From contig JAQFVV010012396.1 in NCBI GenBank assembly GCA_028023455.1, positions 9,712,085 to 9,776,084 of the forward strand: DNA of 64,000 nucleotides, in the 5' to 3' direction. The notes under the pieces were generated by a model, which saw only the letters and a list, made by a program, of their open reading frames with translations, was not told the DNA's origin and searched no databases. The first letter of the stretch is position 1; every line of letters begins with the position of its first letter. This stretch comes from Epiperipatus broadwayi (taxonomy: Eukaryota; Onychophora; Udeonychophora; Euonychophora; Peripatidae). Positions 35,250-45,599 of this stretch are shown here, in pieces. The translations under genes were made by a program, and so were the position numbers.

Positions 35250-36060
35250 TTTATATTTTTATAATAGTTATATAAAAACAAGTTTTAAAAAGAAGTTTGA
35301 AGTATTGATTCATATTTATACACCTATGTATATAAAACAGAAATACCCTTCCTATAAATCCACTTCAAAAAACACTTTTCTTTAATATGAAAGAAAGTTT
35401 TCGTGAGATTTATGGTCTCATTCAATAACATTTCTCATCAGAATTTCTTCTTTTTAATTCTTTTTTTTTTCATAAAAGATAACCTCTGCATTCTCAAATA
35501 ATATTTTTATGATCTCTATTCATTTTTAACTCTACCCTTACAAACTTGACTTTCTCATTAAGCCTTAATTTACATTAATCTATATAAATTTTACAACAAC
35601 TGCAAGGAATATTATAAACTGTACTAGGAATAATTTTATCATCAATCAGCTGTTTTGAACTATTTAATAATGAATTTAAATCGATGTCTTTTTTCCAAAC
35701 AACTTTCATACCATCCAATAAATGAAAAACTAATCTATAAATTGAAGACTTAAATGATAAAAAAAATAAACATTAGATTGTAATTAATATTATTTTTTTT
35801 ATCAATATCAAGCCTAAAAATATTTTTATTAAGTACAATATTTCTAAGAAATTCTTGATTATAATCTAATTCAGTATCAGAAGAAAAGTGTCTTTTTTGA
35901 ATATAAGCTTACTTTCAAAATTATTAAGCCTTTTATTTCTTATTCATAAATTTTTTTATATTTAATAAAATGCCTATATATATATATATATATAATCTTT
36001 ATCAACATTTAAATCTAAATATTTTAACTTAACAAAATCAAAAGTAACTCCCTCAATATT
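35250..36060 (-). pseudogene. Penelope-like element relic PLE2, C-terminal part, antisense
   Basis: On the minus strand, IIPSTVYNIPCSCCKIYID (about 35574-35631) matches the conserved (V)VY.IPCS.C...Y(I/V)G entry to the GIY-YIG endonuclease, preceded by linker sequence with NQEFLRNIVLNKNIFRLDI. The glycine of the motif is Asp, and a stop follows. It lies tail to tail with PLE1. A short AT microsatellite sits at about 35972-35991. Confidence 0.65.
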
Positions 36061-36470
36061 AAATTAATCTTAGAATTGGTGGATAGTAGAATAGTCTTCA
36101 TATATTAGTGCCAACTGTGAATATGAAACAAACAGTGCCTGACCAAAAGCTCATGCTGCCTTGTAAGATAAGATGTTGATTCAGAAAAAGCTAGCCTTTT
36201 CTGTCTCTCTCTTTTTTCTTCTTCATTCACTTAAGCTATTATAGGACCTGGTTGTTGTGAGCCTCTCATGCCTTTGAACATCTCCTTATAGTAACTGTAA
36301 CAATAGGATTATGTGTTTGTGCAACAATCTTTCCATCCTTTAATTATATGCACAGCATTTTTCACTCCAATACTTTTCTTACTTTTTTTTTTATCTCGAG
36401 TCCTCAGTGATTAAGAAAACATTGATGGGGATAGGCTTAGTAGGCTGGAGATCATTATTTGTGATCTTTG
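36061..36470. other. region upstream of LINE L2, possible 5' untranslated part
   Basis: More mixed composition than its surroundings with a CT-rich patch near 36200. It may be the LINE 5' UTR, but no copy of this part is available for comparison. Confidence 0.35.
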
Positions 36471-36479
36471 CTTGACTAA

Positions 36480-39400
36480 CAAATTGGTTTAGAACTGGAT
36501 TTAAGTGAGACAAGTTTTGATTTGCAAAGATTTTTGTTTAGGCAGCTCTATCTAGGGATCCCTCTGCCTACCATTGATGAGAAAGGGTCTAGACAATTTC
36601 TAAAAATGGTCTATTACATTCAATCTGGATGTTATTGTATTGGGCAGATTATTCATTTTATTGGTAGAAATAATATGAATAGTAAGAATAATACCAGTAG
36701 TTGTGGTTTAGTAAATGGCAGTGGTACTACTAAAGATAAATATCACAAATATAAATTTTTTTTTCTAAATATAAGTACATGGAATGTGCAAATTTTACTT
36801 GTGCAAAGTCTTTGAGACCAGAATGAAGGACTGTACTTGTGGCTAAAGGGCTGTCAAGATTTAAGATTGATATAGCTGCTCTTAGTGAAACTAGTCTCCT
36901 AAAGGAAGGAATTTTATTAGAACTGATGGATGGAATACAAGTTTTTTTTTGAAAGGCAGGTCAGTCAGTTAAAGAACAATGCATGGTTTGGGATCGCTGT
37001 AATATCTAATTGAATATCTTCTATTACTGGAATTTCTTTCAATGAACATTTAATGATCTTAAAATTTGCCTTGAATAATGGTACTTGTTGTGTTTGGTCT
37101 GGATTACAGACCCGACCAACAGAAAATAATGTAAAATAATACTGAAACAAGTATTACAATTAATATATTTATTATGTACAAATATATACAATACAATATA
37201 TACAAATGAATATTTACAAGTTGAATATTGGAGTTTCACATAAACTCTGGGCTTTTCCTGCCACTTCCAGTCACACCTGATGGCTTGCCTCATGGGTAGG
37301 GTCTATGACTCTTCCAGCTGTACAAGACAGCTTGCCTTGAGCTGAGAGTGATCTTAGCAGCATCCGGTCTCTGTGGGACTTGCCTAGCTGCGTAATCTAA
37401 ATAGCATAGTGCTATCAAAGAGAATACTTGCTGCTGTTTAGGTTAACAGAGCTTCCCTGGGAGAACGCAAAGAGTCTTTCAGGTTAGGCATGTTCTTCCC
37501 TGATCCTCACAAAAAGGCTTCCCCGTTCCTCACAAAAGGCTGACTATTTATATCCAGATTCCTGACCTTATTGAAAACCTTTGGATTTAGCAAGCATCAT
37601 TGTTTATTGGCCTGTAATAATCATTGGCTAGGTTGTTATCTATACATCAGCCTATTGGCCTGTGGCAAACAATGCTTAATCCGATCAGATAAGGAGGCAT
37701 CTGGAATAGTCTACTTCTGAAAGAAGGGAGGACTATAACAGTACTAGAGCTCATTTTATCAGTGTCTATGCTCCAACCTTAGATTCGAAGCATTTAAAAG
37801 ATCAGTTGTTTTTTATTAAAGACTTTAATGCATGTGTTGATGCAAATGATAGATTTTGGTCAAAAGTTATTGGAAGTAATGGTATTAGAGCTGTAATTTC
37901 AAATGGTTTGTTATTATTAAATTTATGCACAATATGTGGATTGACTCTCACAAACACTTTGTTTAAGCTGAAAAACCATTAAAGTGTTAAAGGGAACATG
38001 GATTAAACCATGATCAAACAATGGCATTTAATAAATTGTATAATAATTAGGAGTCAGAATGCAAGAAAAGTTCACATTACCTTAGCATTTACAAGCCCAG
38101 ATTGTTGGATAGATCATAGATTAGTAACACTCTAAGATTAAAACGATATTTGCATTAAAATAGGTATTATTTCAATCATATTCACAAAAAAAATAATGTT
38201 CATTCTTTAGAAGATTACACTATACATACTAAATTTCAGCAGCCATTAAATACTAAAATTGCTAATTTGGATCTTCAGAACTGTTATGTTATTGAAGCAT
38301 GGAATTCTCTTAAGAAGTGTGTTATATGGAACAAGTAAATCTATTCTTGGATTCAATAAAAAGAAACACATGGAATTCCTTGCTTGTTAAAATAATAGAT
38401 TAAATGTGGAATTTCATAATAAATCTAAAAATCTAAAAGCAGAAGTTCAATGATTTTAAGAAGGCTTTAAAATGATTGGTGGATTAAAACTGCAAGAAAA
38501 TACAGACATTCACTGATTGTCATCATTCTAGATCTTTTTGATGCATTGAAATCAACATATAGACATGAGAAATGATATCACCTTCCTATTAAATCCAGCA
38601 ATGGTCCTCTCTTATGTGATGATAATGACATGAATAGATTGAAAGAGTATTTTGATCATCTTTTGTATAATGATACAAAAATTGATATGATGACTTTTAG
38701 TGATATATCCATTTTATCTACTCATTTAGGTTTGGACAAACATATCCAACTTAATGAAGTCAAAACAGCTCTTTGTAATCTTAAAAATAGAATGGCTGCA
38801 TGTCTTGATAAAATTCTTGGAGAAGATTTGAAAGTATGGTGATGATATATTATTTCAAAAATAATGGAATTTTTAAGGAATATCTGATTGTTGAAGTTGT
38901 GCCATCTGATCCTAAGAATGTTTTGATTGTTCCAATTTTCCATTGCAGCAAAAGTACTTTCAAAAACTTTGTTGAATAGATTGCTTCCAGTTATAGATAA
39001 ATGGTTAGCAGAGACTCAGTATGGTTTTATGAAATTTTTGTTGCCATGCAAATGCAAGAAAAGTGTCAGGAACAAAGGAATGAGCATTTAATTCAATTAA
39101 TAAGATAGGTATAAGGCATAGATTGAAATTAGTTGATTGTCCACCAAAATTTATTTGTATTATATGGCTTCCACATGATGGAATGAGAGGAAGTGTTATT
39201 ACTACAGGTGGAAAATCTGAGGCATTTGAAATGGAAAATTAGTATTAAACAAGGACATATATTTGCTCCTATTGCTTTTAATTTTTATGACAGTGGTCTT
39301 TGGAATTGCTATAACAACTTAATCAGATAGGGATCAATGTGTGATACTGGTTTGTTGGAATTTTTAAGCTCACTTGATTAAAAGCAAAAACAATAACTTC

Positions 39401-40340
39401 ATCTTCTTGGATTCTGGAATTATAGTAATGCTGATGAGTGTGCAATTTTTGCTAGTTCAAAAAATGATTTACAGAATGTTCTTAATATTTAAATACAATT
39501 TATAAAGATCTTTTTTATTAATGTTCAAAAAACTCAAGTTCTTTTCAGCCAGTGATGAAAGAAAAATCCTCAACCACTTGCATTTTAGAAGTTATCGACT
39601 TGAAAATGTAAACCTTAAATACCTTGGTAGTTTTATAAGTAGAAGGGTGGACTTAAATGCTGAGATTCAACCCAGATTGCAATATACTTCTGATTTTAAC
39701 AAGTTAAAAGGTAGAGTATTTGATCATGGGGAAATAACTACTGCAACTATGTTAACTGTATATAAAGTTATTTTATCTAATTTATTGTATTGATGTGAAA
39801 CTTGGATGCCCTATCTGTGCACTATAAAAGCATGAGAAAAGTTTTATTTAAGGACACTAAAATTTTAAAAATACAATAGCAAAATCATAAAATCAATTAA
39901 TATATTCTTCAGCTTGCAGGATATGATATTATTAATCCACTATTGTAAAATTACATCTTCATTGGATGTGTAAAATGAATGAACATTGGAAAATTTCCTA
40001 AGAATGTATTTTATGGTAAACTTGATAGGAAGAATTAACATTATCTACATTATAAGGATTATCAAAAATATTCTAAAGGAGTGTGATGTCAAATGTTTCC
40101 ATTGGAAAGATATGGCAGAGAATAGAATACATTGGAGAGCTAAAATTAAACATGGTGTTGAAGTATTTAAAAAAAGAAACATTTTCTGTTGAAGAAACTA
40201 AATGACAATATTGTAAAATAATAAACAGAAAATTGGACCAGCATTTTCTTTATGTAGATGTATTTGTGGTTCACAGATTCATTTGCATAGTCACTGCAAA
40301 ACTCATTTTTAGAATAGTTTCTTTTTGACCTTTTTTTAAA
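36480..40340 (+). mobile_element. near-full-length LINE L2 (endonuclease, reverse transcriptase, C-terminal finger)
   Basis: Domains in order: ISTWNVQILL (36768) and IDIAALSETSLLKEG (36868), start of an apurinic-type endonuclease; KDFNACVDAND and SNGLLLLNLCTICGLTLTNT, its C-terminal half; LDKHIQLNEVKTALCNLKN (38731), entry to reverse transcriptase; FMKFLLPCKCKK region; NADECAIFA (39427) in place of YADD; and a tail with HWKDMAENRIHWRAKIKHG ending in CICGSQIHLHSHCKTH (about 40260-40305), a C2H2-like finger. This architecture is that of elements mis-annotated as craniofacial development protein 2. Many stops: dead copy. The endonuclease is split by a solo LTR. Confidence 0.8.
37081..37745 (-). 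mobile_element. solo LTR (655 bp) inserted in the endonuclease of L2
   Basis: GTACT at 37081-37085 and 37741-37745 is a 5-bp target duplication. The insert (37086-37740) starts TGTTGTG and ends CTATAACA. Removing it and one duplication rejoins the endonuclease reading (NNGT then RAHFISVYAPT). In minus orientation there is a TATA box (TATAAATAG at 37544-37552) and AATAAA (37168-37173), plus a short duplicated CCTCACAAAA block at about 37505-37536. It is typical of a Ty3- or BEL-class LTR left after recombination between LTRs. Confidence 0.93.
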
Positions 40341-40439
40341 TGGTTGAAATGGCAATTTTCCTATTTGAGTGGCTGTTTATTATTATTATTTATTATTATT
40401 GCTAAAAGGAACATAGAAGTAAGGCCTTTATTTAAAATT

Positions 40440-41765
40440 TTTTAGTCAGGCTAAAGGGTATTTCTTTGTTTATAATATCAATAGAAATGTGGTAATTGAT
40501 TTTATTTCTGTTATGATCATAATAAAATGTCCCTACAAGTAATTTTGAATAAGCAATTACTTGTGTGGGAAAAATTTGTTAAAAGAAGATTGAAAAACTA
40601 TGATGTTATCCTATTAAAAGAAGATAACATTAGATGGTTTACATTGCTGAATAATACTGATATTAAAGATAAACTTTCTTTTTTTTTCTCATGTGTCATA
40701 GCATCAGCCGGGAAGCGAACCTGCTAACTTGGGACAACTGCTTGTAAAGCAGCTGTTGCTGACCTCTCGGCCACCAATGCTTGACAAGATAAAGTTTCTT
40801 TAGAGTTAATAATGGAAAATATGTTTATTACTTTTAATTATGATTCTCGATCCTTGTAAGAAAATACAATCTAAGTTTATTGACTTTAAGAAAATTATGT
40901 AAAAAAAATTTTTTTTAATGGAGTTACTTAAATTGTTTATCTTAGAGATTTTTTGACTCCTAAAAGCTATCTTTAATTTAAAGCTTATGTTAGAAAGATA
41001 ATTTTCCTTTAAAATGTATTTTTGATTTTACTGAGAGAATTGTTGGTAAAATTTTAAAAATTATATTAATTTGGTATATTTTGTATTTAGTAAAATAAAG
41101 GGTTTTATTTTAGAGGATGATTGTATAATTTGATAGATAAGATATTGAAAATATATATCAATGAATTGATATATTAAAAAGTATTAATATATTTCAGGGA
41201 AATGTGAACATGCTGATAAGATTAAAAATTATTCATGGTTTGCTTTTATTATTAGAGGATTCAAGGTATTTTAGATGTTTTGTAAGATAGATTATTGGTT
41301 ATGTTATTTCTCCTTTAATGTGCTCAGTCTATCTTGATTTTGTATAGAGTTATTAATCCATTTTTATGTTTCTTTAAAATTATTTGTTAGATATATTGAT
41401 GATTGTTTGTTTGTTATTCAGAAGATAAATTCGAGGAATTTTTTGATAGATTGAATGATTTGATTCTAATATTAATTTTACTATTGATTTTGTTAAGTTA
41501 AAATGTTTAAATTTAAATGTTGATGAGGATAATATTTTTTTTGTAATCATTTGATTAAACGTGAAAATTTAAGAAATACGATAAGGCCTGAGAGTATCGA
41601 CTTTTTACTCATAAAAAAATTTCTTTACCAAATTTTTGTTATAGAAATAATTTTGACAATAAAACTTATATTAAAAGAAGTGATGTTTCTTTTGATTATA
41701 TTGAATTGGGTTATAATAATCAGGAATTTATTATAAATATTATATTTAATAAATGTGGTGTTTAT
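40440..41765 (+). pseudogene. Penelope-like reverse transcriptase relic PLE3
   Basis: GYVISPLMCSVYLDFV (about 41297-41344) resembles the G...SPL....Y motif, and LKLFVRYIDDCLFVIQ (41374-41421) keeps an intact YIDD catalytic signature. The following LNDFDSNINFTIDF-type and KCLNLNVDEDNIFF peptides match the region after the catalytic motif in Penelope-like proteins. An N-terminal piece with LLVWEKFVKRRLKNYDV lies at 40527-40680 and is interrupted by a SINE. The GIY-YIG domain is not seen. Family assignment rests on the RT motifs only. Confidence 0.55.
40666..40800 (-). mobile_element. tRNA-derived SINE, copy 3, inside PLE3, with target duplication
   Basis: AAGATAAACTTTCTT (40666-40680) and AAGATAAAGTTTCTT (40786-40800) form a 15-bp duplication with one mismatch. 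The body on the minus strand begins near GCATTGGTGGCCGAGAGG and carries A and B boxes, a TTTACAA anticodon-like loop, and ends TATGACACATGAG with an A tract (T tract on the plus strand). Confidence 0.92.
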
Positions 41766-41844
41766 GTGTGATTATAATAAACACAGACTCATATGAATAT
41801 GATTAGTGCATTTATTTCATTTATACATCTGTTGGTATATATAT

Positions 41845-42045
41845 ATATATGGAGCCTTAGAACACAGACTTAAACTCCCTTCAGTTATCCACTCTGTCTC
41901 ATACAACCTATATACATGTTCACATACATATAAAAAAAGTGATCTCCAATGTAAGTATTTTGTGCTGAACCAGCACTCATCAGTTGATCCAAATCATCAT
42001 TTCCCATACACATACACATATATAATCAGATATTAAGATCAACGT
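41845..42045 (-). repeat. F1 repeat copy B
   Basis: Diverged F1 copy next to a TA-repeat, with the AACACAGACTT start and TCAGATATTAAGAT end found in the other copies. It lacks the outer portion present in copies A, D and E. It faces copy C across about 2.8 kb in inverted orientation. Confidence 0.7.
41945..41988 (-). ncRNA. hammerhead ribozyme motif in F1 copy B
   Basis: Minus-strand order: AUCAA (stem I), CUGAUGA (canonical), stem II GUGCUG/CAGCAC (6 perfect pairs around GUU), then AAAA where GAAA is expected (preceded by C of stem II), UACUUA, CA, UUGGA. This copy has the strongest stem II of all and shows G-C at the position that is U-U in copies A, D and E, and A-U in copy C. Confidence 0.6.
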
Positions 42046-42059
42046 GTGCTCACATAGAA

Positions 42060-44800
42060 GAGGGATAGGCAGAATGCAGGTTGAATATGTAATATTCAAA
42101 TATAAATATATTGTCTATATTAAACTCTTCTGTGTATTTAAATGATCATATTAAGGCCCTATATGTGAGGAATCAGCGTCACTTAAAGTCAACATGAATA
42201 TGATAATAATATTGGGATTGTGACAGGCACTTGTGGAATGACCATGCATAAAGTAGCTGTAGCTAAAGCTACAACTAACCATGTGTATATAAACAGACAT
42301 TTTTGTATTAATGCAACCTATATTCTATCCCCATTGTAACAATAAATCAAGTACGAATTATATAAACATTCTGTGAAATGAATGAGGAGGGTCTGTGCAT
42401 ATATTTTTACCCGCACATAAGAATAAATTAAATGTTAAAAGCCATATTTATAATTTGTATGTGTGTTATAATGTTATACATATGAGTAGTGTGATTTTAT
42501 ATTTTTATTTTAACTATCGCAAATTTTTTTAATTTGCGTTTATGTTAAGTTGTTTACGTGTTAGAACATATGTATAAAAAAGAGAGGGAAAATTAAAAAT
42601 AATTGTAAATGGTCCAACACGTCTATTTTGTTATGTTTGTCAGATATTTTCTCTGTTAATAAGTTGAGGCAAGGGCAGGTTATTATTGTTTGACCAAATG
42701 TTAATTTTACTAATAGATTGGAAATGGTCATCCTACTTAGTGTCTTATTTTTAAAAAAAAAAAACAAGAAAATATAAAATCATTTCATGTCAATATCAGC
42801 AGAGAAAATCTGATTTTAGTTTTAGATTTGTTTTTTTGTTTTTTTGGTTTTAATCTTTTGTAAGGGAAAGGTAAGAAAATCTTTCCTTTTGTGTTAAAGT
42901 TGAAAATTGATATAAATGGAATTCATTAATCAACCCAAGGTGGTCTGAGTAAAAATTAAAGATAAAAAATTAAAGATTACAATAAAGGATAAGAAATGCT
43001 CAGGTGTTAAAAGCAATATGCATTGTTCCAATAATTAGCCATGAATTTAGAGTTGGCTGACACAATAGTAACAGGAGGGTACTCAAATTTATATTGTAAT
43101 GAGTGTGTTATATAAGCTGTTCACCAGGTACTGAAGAAGGAATAATATGGGAAGATATAATCTAAAAGAAGATGATAATCTTATATAGAAAAAAAAGTAA
43201 AGGGGTTTTCTTGCATTGTTGCTGAAATATTATGGTTGCTGAGCAGGGTTCTTTTAGTCTACCATGCTGATCCCTACCACTGATGAAATACTTGACTGCA
43301 GGTCTAGGAAGACCATCTGACTAATGATAGTTGTTAGCTATAAGCTGTCGAGGCCATTTTATTAAGGCTGTACTTAAAAATGTATATCTAAAGAATTAAT
43401 AAAGAAAATGCTGATCATTCAGCAGTTGAGAAATAAGTAAAAAGGGAACAGAGCCAAGCCTGACTTCAAATGAGAATCCCACATAAAATATATAAGTAGC
43501 AGTTTGCTGATGTTATTCTAAAGAAAAAAAGAGTATTGGTAAAAACCTGAAGAAGCATGAAAATGTCTAGAATAGTCAGTGTGATTAATATGGAGTAGAA
43601 TCCCACTAATACCAGCTGTTGATGATGAACACTAAAATGCCTATATCTTACTGAATTGAAGAGAAGTTTTCACCACACTGTTGTCTAGTTTTGTAGTGCA
43701 CTCAGAAGCCCAAAGTCCAGATGAAGAAGTCTTAAAACACTGGATGGTGTAATTTTTTTAATTATTTTATTTGATTATTGTCTATATGCTTTTGTAAAGA
43801 TGAATTTTATTGATATATATTTTGTTGCATTACATGTATATCGAGTTGTTTGTCCACAAAGCATTAGATTGTTCTATGTTAAACCATTCTCCCACATTAA
43901 TTTATTATTGCTAGTAATACATATATGCGTACAGTAAAAAAAATACCAATTGATTTAAAATATAGCATTTTGCTTTTGTCTCTGCATGTGTTTGATTTGT
44001 ACACAAACACACACTTCTAGAATGTTTAGTTAAGAAGTGGGAAGGATGTGTAGGTAGGTAGACATACATGTACATCTCTTATTTTTTTGATATTTAATAT
44101 GTGTATATGTGCGAGTTGAAACTCAGACCACTTCATTCAAGGATATCTATATGAAAATAGGGAGGGGAGTTCCATAAGAAAATTAAATCTGTATTGCTTA
44201 TAGATTTTTCTCTGATTATAATGCTGGGGTTAATAAAATGTGTTTTATTCATGTATATAAATGGTGGTTTATTTGGAAAAGTAAATATTTGTTTTTGTTT
44301 TAAATTATTTCATTATGAGTGTTTCATTTATTTCTCTCTCTCTCCAATAAGACTATATACATTTTTTGAGTGTAGTATAATCCACTAGTTATCTGAGATA
44401 AGGAGATGATTGAGCTAAGCTCAGATGTGACTTTGTCAGGTTATTAAAGTTTGTTGCCATGTTGATATCCTTTCTTGACTTACTTGTTTTATATGTTTTG
44501 TTGGTAGTTATGTATCCTTTGGGAAGGGGTTCTCTCTTTCTGAAAGTGGCACATAAGGGACAGGTTCAAATTCTGCCTTTCAAAGGTATGCAGTGACCAA
44601 TATCCTGATATCAATAAGCATGGCAATGGTGTTTTGGTAAGGGAGAGATCTGGCAATGTAACCAGTTTGGGTTTGATTTCTCTCATTTAAAAATTCAATT
44701 AGTTAACTTTAAATCATTAAGTTTAGAGTTTATTGTTAAGTTTATAAGGATACCATACTCTGATGCATGACAGTAACTTCATGTTTAATCCTGAGCATAT
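42060..44800. other. unassigned DNA
   Basis: 42.9-43.75 kb is less AT-rich and looks like an old unique or repeat segment, but I recognise no coding motif. At 44.53-44.66 kb a GGTTCAAATTC string resembles a Pol III B box without a convincing A box. A 64-codon frame at 44194-44388 is hydrophobic with no family match. Confidence 0.4.
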
Positions 44801-44854
44801 GGTAAGATTCTGCAGGGTAGACACTAAACAGTACAGCATCAACGAGGGTTTTGA

Positions 44855-45155
44855 GTATTCCATCATCAGATTTTCAATGATATGGATGGCTGAAAAGTTG
44901 GAGGGTGGAGAAAATTGAAGCATGTCCATTGAAGTTCGAAGATTTGTTATCTTAATATAAGCCGAGTACTGACTGCATATGTGTGGGATATTGTGATTTT
45001 GACCAACTGATAAATTCTGTTTCAGCATGAAGTACTTATATTTGAGATCATTTATCTTTTTCACATGTATGTACCCATGTGTATCAGTTGCATAAGATGG
45101 AGTGCATTGCTGTAGGGAGCTTAAAAGTCTGAGTTTAAGTACCCTTATATATATA
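44855..45155 (+). repeat. F1 repeat copy C
   Basis: Plus-sense F1 copy from TTCCATCATCAGATTTTCAA to TTTAAGTACCCTTATATA. Substitutions are spread evenly, so it is older than copies A and E. The 145-codon minus-strand frame across it is antisense to the ribozyme and is not conserved intact elsewhere. Confidence 0.8.
45002..45045 (+). ncRNA. decayed hammerhead motif in F1 copy C
   Basis: ACCAA, CUGAUAA (one change from the core), AUUCUG/CAGCAU stem II with one mismatch, GAAG instead of GAAA, UACUUA, UA, UUUGA. The two core changes should abolish cleavage; the stem II base pair adjacent to the core is A-U here. Confidence 0.55.
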
Positions 45156-45289
45156 CACACAATTACAGATTATTTATATAATAATGTTGCTATACCATAT
45201 GCCTGATATGTTGGCTGAGATATAGCATTTGGTTGTCATGTAATTATTAATATAAGGGACTTCAGATGCCCTAGATTTATCTAAAAACT

Positions 45290-45545
45290 TTCAGATGTAG
45301 CATGACAACTTGTCTCATGTATAGGTTACCTCATGTATGATTTCAAGTCTAACAGCTTCCAATTCTTTGCATGAATTTGCCTTACTGCTTTATCCATATA
45401 GCGGTGATGTGTGCACTGCCATTTAGCTCTGCTAGTAATTTCATGTTCTATTTATCTCCAACTGTTATATCCAGATGACCATCTTTACTGAGAGCAATTG
45501 AATTCACTGAGCATTATCATTGGTATCTATTCATATTGAAACAGT
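45290..45545 (-). repeat. possible diverged fragment of the 37-kb LTR family
   Basis: Short collinear matches to the solo LTR at 37.25-37.62 kb: GCCTCATG/GTCTCATG-type block, ACAGCTT, TTATATCCAGAT (45461) and a GCAT..CATTGG block. Overall identity is low, so this is tentative. Confidence 0.3.
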
Positions 45546-45599
45546 CAGTTTTATCCACCTGCCTGTTTCACATATTTACCCCACACCTATCTATATACC

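Noticed and set aside
44530-44680. A fourth SINE based on GGTTCAAATTC
   Set aside because: No A box at the right distance and no similarity to the other SINEs or target duplication.
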